This document shows, in pieces, positions 1 through 6,780 of a DNA stretch of 11,764 nucleotides. Position 1 is the stretch's first letter, and each line of letters begins with the position of its first letter. Origin of the DNA: Gammaproteobacteria bacterium (GTDB taxonomy: Bacteria > Pseudomonadota > Gammaproteobacteria > Steroidobacterales > SZUA-146); assembly GCA_003228965.1 (NCBI GenBank), contig QIGP01000011.1, positions 1-11,764 on the forward strand, read 5' to 3'. The position numbers were made by a program, and so were the translations under genes. Under the pieces are notes generated by a model. That model was not told where the DNA came from, did no database searches, and worked only from the letters and a program-made list of their open reading frames with translations.

Positions 1-1806
1 GTGATGTTGCATCTGATCCAGCAGTGTTGCCATATCCAGTTTAATAGAAGCCGTGCGCATATCGTCATTACCCAGGAGCTTTTGATACAGACTCAAGGTT
101 ATTCTGTATTCCCGGTCGGCCCCTTCGTAGTCTCCCTTGAGATGTAAAACTCTACCCAGCCGGTTATGAGCCTCACCTTCATTGATTTTATCGTCCAGAA
201 CTTCGCTTATATTGATAAGCTCATGCGCGATCGCTTCTGCGGCGTCATAACCACCCAACATATCCTCAGCCTGTGCAAGCTGCAGCAGAGTGTCAAAATA
301 GGCCTGACTCTCTTCACCATCGAGTTTTGCGACAAGTTCTTTTTGCTCATAAAGCAGCTCCCGCCACTTATCATTGACACCCATCGTTGAATACACGTAA
401 GCCACCGTGCCGTACATGTCGGCCTGCAGCCGTGGCTGGTCAGCCAATTCGTCCTTAATCCGTAAACTACCCGCCTCCAGAATCTGTAAGGCAGTAAGCG
501 TTTCGCCCCCCGATTTTGGCCCGGCTGCATCGAAAATACTGACCAAGAATTCTTTAGTGGCTTCCGCCCGATCTCGTTCTACTGCAATGGCCAACGCCTG
601 CTGTTCATTCTTTGCCGCTGAATAACTCGCGAATACGGCAAATCCACACAGACTCAGCACGGCGATCGATGCCAGCGACACGCCCGCGAGATTGCGCCCG
701 ATAAATTTTCCCGCCCGGTAAAACGCGGACGGCGTCTTGGCCGTTACCGGTAAGCCCTGACGCCAGTTACGCAAATCCTGTGCAAGACTCTCGACGGATT
801 CGTAGCGCTCAGACGGACTCTTCGCCAATGCTTTTGCAAGCACCGCATCCAAATCGCCGTCGACTTTGCCATTGAGCCTGCTGGCAAGAACCGGGGTTGC
901 GGTACTCACGTGCGCGTGCAGCTCCGCCAGATTCAGCCCTTCAATAGCGAGCGGCAGTGATCCTGTCACCAATTGGTAAAGCACGGCCCCCAGGGAATAG
1001 ACGTCGGTAGTCACGTCGACCGACTCGCCCCGCAACATTTCAGGACTCGCATACGCCGGAGTAACCGGCCGCTGCGCGACTATCGTCAAATCTTCTCGTT
1101 GCCCGGTAGACTCAAGCACCTTGGCAATACCGAAATCCAGAAGGCGCGCATGGCCAGTCGCGTCGACCAGAATGTTAGTTGGCTTTAAATCGCGGTGGAT
1201 AATCAGGTTCCGGTGGGCAAACTGCACGCCGCGAGCCACTTCAATGACCAAATCTACTTGCTGACCGATAGTACAGCGGTGGTCCCGACAGTAGGAGTCG
1301 ATGCGTTTGCCTTCGACATAGTCCATGACGAAGTACGGAGTGCCGTCTTCGCTTACACCCCCGTCGAGCAGGCGTGCAATATTGTCGTGTACAAGCCGCG
1401 CCAGGATTTGGCGCTCGTTGATAAAACGTGTTCGCGCAAGTTCGTTGTCGAGACCTATGGGTAGCGTTTTAAGCGCCACCTGCTTCTCAAACTGGCCGTC
1501 GGCGCGCTCTGCAAGATAGACCGAACCCATGCCGCCACGGCCCAGCAGGCTTAGAAGTCTCCACTGCCCCAGCACTTTTCCGGTTACGTTTACTTCGTCG
1601 GACTGCGCAAGCGACGTAAGACTCACTTTACTGGACAGACCGTCAAAGTAGGCTTCGGATTCGTTGGCGGCGGTGAGGAGTGAACTGACTTCGTCAAGCA
1701 GCACTTTATCGCTGGAACAAGCCTTGACCAGGAAAGCCTCACGCTCAATGGGTGCTAGCGTCAGTGCTTCGTTGAATAGTTTTTCAGCCTTTGGCGTTAT
1801 AAGCAT
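1..1806 (-). CDS. Transmembrane Ser/Thr protein kinase with TPR-like C-terminal region (3' end outside window)
   Basis: A reading frame of 602 codons runs from ATG at 1806 through the window edge without a stop, so the C-terminus is missing. Residues 1-75 form a helical N-terminal segment, followed by a Hanks-type kinase domain (about 82-345): glycine loop G89-R-G91-G-M-G94, VALK lysine K113, alpha-C glutamate E131, HRDLKPTN catalytic loop with D206, and DFG at 224-226. All key catalytic residues are present. One hydrophobic segment (about 374-397) should anchor it in the inner membrane, with the kinase cytoplasmic. The rest (about 400-602) is helical and Ala/Leu-rich, consistent with TPR repeats that would lie outside the membrane. 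AGGAG lies 10 nt before the start. The gene follows the sigma factor gene by 38 nt and is probably cotranscribed. Inference: it senses an envelope signal and phosphorylates the neighbouring sigma factor. Kinase identity is very likely; the substrate is unproven. Confidence 0.93.
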   Translation of the reverse strand, partial: MLITPKAEKLFNEALTLAPIEREAFLVKACSSDKVLLDEVSSLLTAANESEAYFDGLSSKVSLTSLAQSDEVNVTGKVLGQWRLLSLLGRGGMGSVYLAERADGQFEKQVALKTLPIGLDNELARTRFINERQILARLVHDNIARLLDGGVSEDGTPYFVMDYVEGKRIDSYCRDHRCTIGQQVDLVIEVARGVQFAHRNLIIHRDLKPTNILVDATGHARLLDFGIAKVLESTGQREDLTIVAQRPVTPAYASPEMLRGESVDVTTDVYSLGAVLYQLVTGSLPLAIEGLNLAELHAHVSTATPVLASRLNGKVDGDLDAVLAKALAKSPSERYESVESLAQDLRNWRQGLPVTAKTPSAFYRAGKFIGRNLAGVSLASIAVLSLCGFAVFASYSAAKNEQQALAIAVERDRAEATKEFLVSIFDAAGPKSGGETLTALQILEAGSLRIKDELADQPRLQADMYGTVAYVYSTMGVNDKWRELLYEQKELVAKLDGEESQAYFDTLLQLAQAEDMLGGYDAAEAIAHELINISEVLDDKINEGEAHNRLGRVLHLKGDYEGADREYRITLSLYQKLLGNDDMRTASIKLDMATLLDQMQHH

Positions 1807-1844
1807 TATTTGATGCTCCTGCTTTGGCGGCGGCAGCGCCGAAT

Positions 1845-2417
1845 CTAGCTATGCCGTTCCCTTTGTGTTTCTCGATAAACCCAGGCGCTTAAGAGCGTCC
1901 AGTCGCGCTTGACGGTGGCAGGAGACACGCCAAGCGCCGTAGCTGTTTCTTGAATAGTCATGCCGCCAAACACGCGGCAATCGAAGAGTTTGCCATGTCG
2001 CGGATTTTCTTCTTCGAGTTTTTCAAGCAACGCGTTGATGACCAGCAGATCATCAAGCGTGTCGCCGCCGTCCAGTGCAAGCTCGGCCAAGGTTACGTGG
2101 ATCACGTCGCCGCCCCTTTTGGCCGTCGCAGCTCGTTCGGCGTAGCTGATAAGAATCTGACGCATGGCTTTGGATGCTGTCGCGTAAAAATGCGTTCTGC
2201 TTTCGTACGTGGCTAAATCGTTCCTGGCTAGCTTAAGATATGCCTCTCCAATTAACGCCGTTGTATTCAGCGTTGGATTGCCCTGCCAGCGATTACGATG
2301 GGCACGCGCGATCTTGCGCAGCTCCTGATACACGGTCGTAAAAAGCTCATCGCTGGCATGACGGTCTCCATCGGCCGCTGCCTGCAATAGCTGTGTAATT
2401 TGTTCCTGGCCGCCCAC
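1845..2417 (-). CDS. ECF-family RNA polymerase sigma factor, kinase-associated type
   Basis: The 190-residue product has the two-domain ECF layout: region 2 at about residues 13-95 and region 4 at about 125-185, ending in a helix-turn-helix with GMTIQETATALGVSPATVK. It would direct RNA polymerase to a small regulon. The start is GTG at 2417; in this frame a stop lies upstream with no ATG between, and AGGGGA sits 4 nt before the GTG. The kinase gene follows in the same direction after 38 nt. No anti-sigma factor gene is visible. Where canonical ECFs carry an acidic DAED-like stretch in region 2.2, this protein reads N51-T-T-A54 before LIGEAYLKL. That fits sigma factors of the ECF43/Sig-70_X6 type, of which EcfP of Vibrio parahaemolyticus is the known case: it is switched on by threonine phosphorylation by its partner kinase. 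Family assignment is firm; phospho-regulation here is inferred from context and this motif. Confidence 0.93.
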   Translation of the reverse strand: MGGQEQITQLLQAAADGDRHASDELFTTVYQELRKIARAHRNRWQGNPTLNTTALIGEAYLKLARNDLATYESRTHFYATASKAMRQILISYAERAATAKRGGDVIHVTLAELALDGGDTLDDLLVINALLEKLEEENPRHGKLFDCRVFGGMTIQETATALGVSPATVKRDWTLLSAWVYRETQRERHS

Positions 2418-2421
2418 TGAA

Positions 2422-2427
2422 TCCCCT
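2422..2427 (-). promoter_or_regulatory. Ribosome binding site deciding the GTG start of the sigma factor
   Basis: On the minus strand AGGGGA precedes the GTG codon at 2417 by 4 nt. The frame is closed upstream by a TAA with no ATG in between, and the next in-frame methionine is only at residue 85, inside region 2. GTG is therefore the only reasonable start. Confidence 0.7.
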
Positions 2428-2446
2428 GCGCTGTAGTCAGAAGAAC

Positions 2447-2480
2447 AGTATAGCGATTAAACGCGTCGTGAAAAGTTTCC
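2447..2480 (-). promoter_or_regulatory. Candidate promoter of the sigma factor-kinase pair
   Basis: On the minus strand TATACT (2447-2452) matches the sigma-70 -10 consensus at five of six positions. TTTTCA (2469-2474) stands 16 nt upstream as a weak -35. Overlapping it is GGAAAC (2475-2480), resembling the GGAAC -35 of ECF promoters, so autoregulation is conceivable. The terminator at 2501-2531 isolates the pair from the gene upstream, so some promoter is expected in this short gap. The assignment rests on sequence resemblance only. Confidence 0.35.
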
Positions 2481-2500
2481 GGTGTAATCATCGCGTTGCT

Positions 2501-2531
2501 AAAAAAAACCCGACGCGTCCACTGCGCCGGG
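2501..2531 (-). terminator. Intrinsic terminator after the S74-domain gene
   Basis: Read on the minus strand, CCCGGCGC and GCGTCGGG form an 8-bp stem with one G-U pair around a 7-nt loop, followed directly by eight T residues. It lies 36 nt past the stop codon at 2567. It should end transcription of the S74 gene before the sigma factor gene, making the latter an independent transcription unit. Confidence 0.85.
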
Positions 2532-2566
2532 ATATATGCCAAATACCTGGCAAGTCAGCAAGGCTT

Positions 2567-4519
2567 CTATTTCAGCCGTGCTTTGAGCTCGTCAAGCTCT
2601 GCGCGCTGCGCCTCCAACTGCTTTTGCTGCTCTTTGAGCGCCTCGACGAGCACGGGGATCACGCCCATGTAGGCCACCGTTCTAAGGCCTGTTGATTCAT
2701 CTTCCGTAACCAACTGAGGCAGCACTTTGGCCACGTCCTGGGCGATGAAGCCAAGTTGATTGTCGTTGACGAACTGTTCTTCTGCGGTCAATGCGCGCTC
2801 TCTTTTACCCATAGGTGAAGTAGTCAGCTCGTAGCTCACGCCTTCTAGCGCTTTGATGGTATCGATAGCGCTTTGTATTGGGGCAATATTGGATTTCAAA
2901 GAACGATCAGAATACGTTCTATATTGAAGCGCACTCTGAGCATAAAATTCACGGCTATACATGCGCCAAAAAGGCCTTACGCTTCCGCCTACCAAGCCTT
3001 CTTCAAATTGGGTTGGCTCAAAAAGTGCACTGGTCGGGCTTGAGGTCGTTGCAGTAATGCGCATACCGCTATTACCACCGTTATCAAAATCGACCCTCCC
3101 CACGACTTTCAGTGCATTTGCGTCTCGTGTGCCGCCGGAATTAATAGTCACTTGGCCTCCTTCGGCATTGAGCGCCAGTACGGCAACGCTACCGTTGTTA
3201 CGAGACATAATTTCGTTATTATCAAAAGCAAGGTGCGAGCTGGTATCGTTACCAATGGTAACAAATCCGCCCGAAACCGGGTTAACATCCGACCCACCGC
3301 TTACATGCAATCTAGTGCTCGGTGACAGGTTTCCGATGCCTACGTTGTTAGTGGCGTCGACGACAACTGCTGCTGCTCCGGAATTATTGGTGTTAGACAA
3401 AACAAATTTTCCACCTCCTGCTGCCCACGAATTGGAGCTTGCACCCATAAACCAGTCGTCACCACCTAAGTCATTGTTGTCGAGTTGAAATTGCCAGTTG
3501 CTATCAGTAGTGGTTACACGCGCTAGAGGAGCCGCCGTGCCAAAGCCCACACTACCTAATACATAGAGCCCGTTTTCTGGTCCGGCCGACGACGTACCAA
3601 CCGAAACACTACCGTTCGTATGAACGCGCAGTTTGGTTGAGGACTGGACGCGTGCCCGGAATGGGTCAACGTCGATCGGCGCGTCGATCTGTAAAGCTGC
3701 CGCTGGTGCGCTGGTACCGATACCCACTCGGCCACCGAAAACCATATAGGGATAAGAACTACTGTTGGTTAACCACGGCCCGCTGTCGTCTACTTCACAA
3801 GTCACTGAGCCATTCAAAGCAATTTGCCTAATTGAAGCACCCGCAACACAGGATTGAAAAACCCGGTTCTGTTTGTCTGTCAGCGTGCTTTCTATCGACG
3901 TAATGTCACCCTCTATAACAGAGACATCGTTCTCAACCTGGGCAACATCCAAGGTTACAGTCGTTACGTTCGTCTCGACCTGAGTTATTGTGGTTTCCGC
4001 GCTGGCAAGATCGGAGCCCACTTGCGTTATTTGCGCTTGAAGTGACGATAAACCATTTGTCAAATCGCTACTTAAAGTAGCCACATCTGACGACTGATCC
4101 AAGTCAGACGAAGTCATCCCTTCCAGTGTTTCGGAATCCAGTGCTTTCAGCGAAAACGCCGCTGATGACAGCGCTGCCCGTGGTGTCATTTCATTGTCCG
4201 TACCGACTTTCACACCAAGGTACAGTGGCGTATTGAACATGCCAGGTGGAAACGGGTTAGCCGTATTGCCAAGAGTTGTCGAAAACAAACCTTGCGCCGG
4301 AAACACGCTTTGAAATTCGGACCATAGAGGTGCACCGCCAGTCTCTGCGGCATAAATCGAAAATTCAACGACTTCTGAATCAAGCAGCGCCTGGCCGGCA
4401 CTGTCTGTCAAATAGCCTTGATAGTTTAGTGTTTGAGGAACTTGAGCATAGGCTACGCCCCCAGGCGCTGAAATGGTTAGTAGTAGCAGTACTGCTACCA
4501 GTCGGATCATCCACTGCAT
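2567..4519 (-). CDS. Secreted tail-fibre-like protein with C-terminal S74 self-cleaving chaperone domain
   Basis: The 650-residue product starts at ATG 4519, where a signal peptide begins at once (MQWMIRLVAVLLLLTISAPG, cleavage likely after AYA at 25). Residues 26-126 form the 'QTLNYQGYLTDSAGQAL ... YLGVKVG' domain found in secreted bacterial tail-fibre-domain proteins. About 135-220 is a heptad-like Ser/Thr/Val-rich stretch expected to be a trimeric coiled coil. About 262-410 carries beta repeats of the type VGIGTSAP (also VGFGTAAP and VGIGNLSP). The last 115 residues match the endosialidase-type intramolecular chaperone (peptidase S74): SDRSLKSNI with S537 and K542 five residues apart, like the endosialidase Ser-Lys dyad, then LGFIAQDVAKVLPQLV and a terminal coiled coil. 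The chaperone should assemble a trimer and cut itself off before S537. No phage genes are near, so a surface or extracellular fibre is more likely than a virion part. Its ligand is unknown. Confidence 0.88.
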   Translation of the reverse strand: MQWMIRLVAVLLLLTISAPGGVAYAQVPQTLNYQGYLTDSAGQALLDSEVVEFSIYAAETGGAPLWSEFQSVFPAQGLFSTTLGNTANPFPPGMFNTPLYLGVKVGTDNEMTPRAALSSAAFSLKALDSETLEGMTSSDLDQSSDVATLSSDLTNGLSSLQAQITQVGSDLASAETTITQVETNVTTVTLDVAQVENDVSVIEGDITSIESTLTDKQNRVFQSCVAGASIRQIALNGSVTCEVDDSGPWLTNSSSYPYMVFGGRVGIGTSAPAAALQIDAPIDVDPFRARVQSSTKLRVHTNGSVSVGTSSAGPENGLYVLGSVGFGTAAPLARVTTTDSNWQFQLDNNDLGGDDWFMGASSNSWAAGGGKFVLSNTNNSGAAAVVVDATNNVGIGNLSPSTRLHVSGGSDVNPVSGGFVTIGNDTSSHLAFDNNEIMSRNNGSVAVLALNAEGGQVTINSGGTRDANALKVVGRVDFDNGGNSGMRITATTSSPTSALFEPTQFEEGLVGGSVRPFWRMYSREFYAQSALQYRTYSDRSLKSNIAPIQSAIDTIKALEGVSYELTTSPMGKRERALTAEEQFVNDNQLGFIAQDVAKVLPQLVTEDESTGLRTVAYMGVIPVLVEALKEQQKQLEAQRAELDELKARLK

Positions 4520-4525
4520 GTTCTT

Positions 4526-4530
4526 CTCCT
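4526..4530 (-). promoter_or_regulatory. Ribosome binding site fixing the S74-gene start at 4519
   Basis: On the minus strand AGGAG lies 6 nt before ATG at 4519. The alternative in-frame ATG at 4564 would add 15 polar and charged residues ahead of the signal peptide and would place this Shine-Dalgarno inside the coding region. The downstream start is clearly better. Confidence 0.8.
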
Positions 4531-4583
4531 GTTTTATTCTTAAACGGTCGCAGAGCAAGGACACTAACGGCCCATTATTCAGG

Positions 4584-4614
4584 CATACCGGGTCGGAGAA
4601 GAATGTGGCTCACT
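4584..4614. repeat. Bipartite direct repeat, copy 1 (putative operator)
   Basis: CATACCGGGT, 13 unrelated nt, then GGCTCACT. The same two blocks with the same spacing recur 83 bp further on. This copy lies 65 nt upstream of the S74-gene start and overlaps where its promoter should be. Likely a protein-binding or promoter element, but the partner is unknown. Confidence 0.6.
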
Positions 4615-4666
4615 TTTATTTCTGGAATGTGCAAAAAAACGGATAAATACTCCATTGGATCTACGA

Positions 4667-4697
4667 CATACCGGGTTAGGACACAGATCGGCTCACT
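4667..4697. repeat. Bipartite direct repeat, copy 2 (putative operator)
   Basis: Second copy of CATACCGGGT-N13-GGCTCACT, identical in both blocks. It lies about 90 nt upstream of the secreted calcium-binding protein gene. A consensus -35 hexamer TTGACA follows at 4731-4736, although no good -10 was found at 17 nt from it. Confidence 0.6.
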
Positions 4698-4789
4698 AAA
4701 AACGACCTTTTCCATGTCGAAAAAAGCGCGTTGACAACACGCCATTTTATTTGCGATGGTAATAGAAGAACGCGATTTAGGAGAACGGT

Positions 4790-5326
4790 ATGAACACGCG
4801 AAAAATACTAATCTGTGCTGCTATTGTTGCAAGCGCAAACTTAAGCTTGGCTGAACCCATGACCAGCACTAACTACGGCGTAGCCTGGTCTGTTGTCGAT
4901 TCAGGGGGCGGCCCATCGATGTCGGCCAACTATGGGCTGGAAAGCTCGGTAGCGCAACCGAGTGCACTCGGCACAAGCGCAAGTACGGGATACGAAATTA
5001 CACCTGGCTTTTTTGCCACGCCTGATTCCGATGTGGACCTGGTGCGTGACTTTATGGATAACTGCATCTACGACGCCAACACGAGCCAGCTTGATTCGAA
5101 CGGTGACGGCTACGGTAATCTATGCGACCCGGATTTGAATAACAGCGGCGCGGTAAATTTTGCAGACTACGCGATGTTAACGTCTGCGTTTCTGAGCACG
5201 CCCGCATCAGCTCACTGGAATCCGGATGCCGATCTGACAGGCGATGACCGGGTTAATTTCGCCGACATTGCGTTGTTTCAGTTTTTCTTCTTGCAAGCGC
5301 CAGGACCCAGCGCACTGGCGCCCTGA
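4790..5326 (+). CDS. Small secreted Ca-binding protein with thrombospondin type 3 motif and dockerin-like repeats
   Basis: The 178-residue product starts at ATG 4790 with GGAGA 5 nt upstream. Residues 1-21 are a signal peptide (cleavage likely after LSLA). Residues about 26-75 hold a beta-type repeat, with NYGVAWSVVDSGGG and NYGLESSVAQPS as related halves. Residues 90-113 (DNC ... DSNGDGYGNLCD) are a thrombospondin type 3 calcium loop with paired cysteines C92 and C112. Two dockerin-like EF-hand loops follow, at 115-126 (DLNNSGAVNFAD) and 148-159 (DLTGDDRVNFAD). Both retain the position 1 and position 12 Asp, but position 5 of the first is Ser and position 6 of the second is Asp rather than Gly. 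It ends in PGPSALAP. Probably an extracellular, calcium-stabilised surface protein; enzymatic activity is not suggested. No cohesin is visible, so a cellulosome role is unlikely. It is divergent from the S74 gene and shares its regulatory region. Confidence 0.82.
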   Translation: MNTRKILICAAIVASANLSLAEPMTSTNYGVAWSVVDSGGGPSMSANYGLESSVAQPSALGTSASTGYEITPGFFATPDSDVDLVRDFMDNCIYDANTSQLDSNGDGYGNLCDPDLNNSGAVNFADYAMLTSAFLSTPASAHWNPDADLTGDDRVNFADIALFQFFFLQAPGPSALAP

Positions 5327-5338
5327 ACAGGGCGCCAG
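5315..5338. terminator. Symmetric hairpin between convergent genes, overlapping a stop codon
   Basis: CTGGCGCCCT and AGGGCGCCAG form a perfect 10-bp GC-rich stem around the 4-nt loop GAAC. The TGA of the calcium-binding protein gene (5324-5326) lies inside it. The minus-strand thiolase ends at 5356, 17 nt away. No long T-run follows on either strand, so it may act as a weak bidirectional terminator or as an RNA 3'-end stabiliser. Confidence 0.6.
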
Positions 5339-5355
5339 CAATAGTGGTTAGTGGT

Positions 5356-6540
5356 TTAGGCCAGCTCGAACAGTGCGGCTGCGCCCATGCCACCGCCTAC
5401 GCACATCGTAGACACGGCGAAGCGAGCGCCGCGACGCTTACCTTCGAGCAACATGTGACCGATGGTGCGAGCGCCAGTCATACCGTAGGGATGGCCAATC
5501 GAAATAGCGCCACCATTAACGTTGTATTTGGCGGGGTCTATGCCAAGGTGGTCACGACAGTAGAGACACTGCACGGCGAACGCCTCGTTAAGTTCCCACA
5601 AATCGATATCGTCGATGCTCAAACCATGCAGCTTGAGCAGTTTCGGTATGGCGTAGATAGGGCCGATACCCATTTCTTCGGGTTCGTTGCCAACAACGGC
5701 CATGCCGCGGTATATGCCAAGCGGTTGTAAATTTCGCTGCTCCGCGAGCTTGGCGTCCATCACCACACACGCCGAGGCGCCGTCGGAAAGTTGTGACGCG
5801 TTGCCAGCGGTGATCGTGCCACCTTCAATGACAGGATTCAGATTCTGAAGATTCTCAAGCGTCGTTGAAGGGCGATTGCCTTCGTCTTTGGTGAGCGTTA
5901 CCTCTTCGTATGTGATCTGTTTGGTTTCTTTATTGAACACGCCTTTGGTTGCGGTGATCGGAACGATTTCGTTGTCGAACAAACCCGCCTCCTGAGCAGC
6001 AGCCGTACGCTGCTGTGAAGACAACGCGTATTCGTCCATTTGCTCTCGGGTCACGCCGAATTTCTTCGCCACAAACTCAGCGGTTTGTAGCATTGGCATG
6101 TACGCATGTTCATAGTGTTTGATAACGTTCGGGTCAACCGTTTTCAAGGCCAACTCCGAATAGGGCATCTGCACCGCAGAAATATTGTCCTGACCGCCTG
6201 CCACGCATATTTGCATGCCGTCCACGACGATTTGTTTCGCAGCGGTCGCAATGGCCATAACGCCAGACGAGCACTGTCGATCAATGGTTTGAGCAGCGGC
6301 CGTAACAGGTAGGCCTGCCGCAAACGCGGCCGTTCGCGCCACGTTGCCCGACGCCGTTCCCGCATTCAATACAGAACCGATGATGACATCTTCGATTTCA
6401 GCGCCATTTATGCCAGCGCGCTTCACGGCGTGAGTGATCGCGTGAGCGGTCATGGTGGGCGACTTGATGTTGTTCAAGGCACCTTTGAATGCACGACCGA
6501 TGGGCGTGCGGGCTGTGGATACAATTACGGCTTCTTTCAT
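5356..6540 (-). CDS. Thiolase (acetyl-CoA C-acyltransferase/acetyltransferase family)
   Basis: A 394-residue thiolase of normal full length. It has the N-terminal EAVIVSTARTPIGR signature, the nucleophilic cysteine C90 in DRQCSSG, the NEAF motif, the catalytic histidine H350 in SIGHPYGMTGAR, and the C-terminal cysteine C380 in CVGGGMGAA. It should catalyse thiolytic cleavage of 3-ketoacyl-CoA with CoA, or the reverse condensation. It differs clearly from the FadA next door in its central loop and active-site surroundings (GHPYG versus GHPFG, CVGGG versus CIGLG), so it is not a recent tandem duplicate. Chain-length preference cannot be read from the sequence. It is 384 nt downstream of fadA, separated by a repeat array, so cotranscription is uncertain; no strong Shine-Dalgarno is seen before ATG 6540 (only GAGA). 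Confidence 0.93.
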   Translation of the reverse strand: MKEAVIVSTARTPIGRAFKGALNNIKSPTMTAHAITHAVKRAGINGAEIEDVIIGSVLNAGTASGNVARTAAFAAGLPVTAAAQTIDRQCSSGVMAIATAAKQIVVDGMQICVAGGQDNISAVQMPYSELALKTVDPNVIKHYEHAYMPMLQTAEFVAKKFGVTREQMDEYALSSQQRTAAAQEAGLFDNEIVPITATKGVFNKETKQITYEEVTLTKDEGNRPSTTLENLQNLNPVIEGGTITAGNASQLSDGASACVVMDAKLAEQRNLQPLGIYRGMAVVGNEPEEMGIGPIYAIPKLLKLHGLSIDDIDLWELNEAFAVQCLYCRDHLGIDPAKYNVNGGAISIGHPYGMTGARTIGHMLLEGKRRGARFAVSTMCVGGGMGAAALFELA

Positions 6541-6589
6541 AGTGTTTCTCGTTTCAAATAGTGTGCTATCGATGTGAAAACCTTCACGT

Positions 6590-6658
6590 CGTCATTGCGA
6601 GCCCGAATACTTCGTCATTGCGAGCCCGTACACTTCGTCATTGCGAGCCCGTACACTT
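6590..6658. repeat. Three tandem 23-bp repeats, copies of one MITE arm
   Basis: Three consecutive 23-bp units start at 6590, 6613 and 6636, each beginning CGTCATTGCGAGCCCG. Units two and three are identical; unit one differs at two positions in its last eight bases. A fourth start at 6659 opens the full palindromic element. The unit equals the outer arm of that element, so this looks like local expansion of one terminus. Confidence 0.9.
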
Positions 6659-6775
6659 CGTCATTGCGAGCCCGAAGGGCGCGGTAATCTCCGTCCGGTT
6701 ACCGTGGCTCAACTAATTGAAGCCACTGCAACCTGATGGAGATTGCCACACCCGCTTCGCGAGTTCGCAATGACG
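6659..6775 (-). mobile_element. MITE/REP-like palindromic element, copy A
   Basis: A 117-bp imperfect palindrome. Its ends CGTCATTGCGAG and TTCGCAATGACG are inverted, as are inner blocks GGTAATCTCC and GGAGATTGCC and central blocks GTTACCGTGGCT and AGCCACTGCAAC, so nearly the whole element can fold into one long hairpin. It has no coding capacity. Its reverse complement aligns along its full length with copy B at 10494-10609 (about 85 % identical by eye). The ends resemble the 'GTCATTGCGAG ... CAATCTC' intergenic repeats common in many bacterial genomes. The strand shown is relative to copy B taken as plus. Confidence 0.8.
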
Positions 6776-6780
6776 AAATG

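Noticed and set aside
2961..3488. Plus-strand open frame of 175 codons
   Set aside because: Antisense to the S74 gene; low-complexity Pro/Ser/Leu product, no domain.
2567..4519. Prophage tail fibre
   Set aside because: No other phage genes in the window, and the protein has a Sec signal peptide, which virion fibres lack.
4520..4564. Longer start for the S74 protein at ATG 4564 (665 residues)
   Set aside because: The extra 15 residues precede a complete signal peptide, and an ideal AGGAG sits 6 nt before ATG 4519.
4731..4765. Sigma-70 promoter for the calcium-binding protein gene from the perfect TTGACA
   Set aside because: No acceptable -10 at 16-18 nt; nearest TA-rich hexamer (TAATAG) is 23 nt away, so it is not listed as a promoter.
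4790..5326. Cellulosome component because of dockerin-like repeats
   Set aside because: No cohesin, cellulase or carbohydrate-binding domain nearby; similar loops occur in many secreted proteins of non-cellulolytic proteobacteria.
5344..5730. Plus-strand open frame of 128 codons
   Set aside because: Antisense shadow of the thiolase gene; not protein-like.
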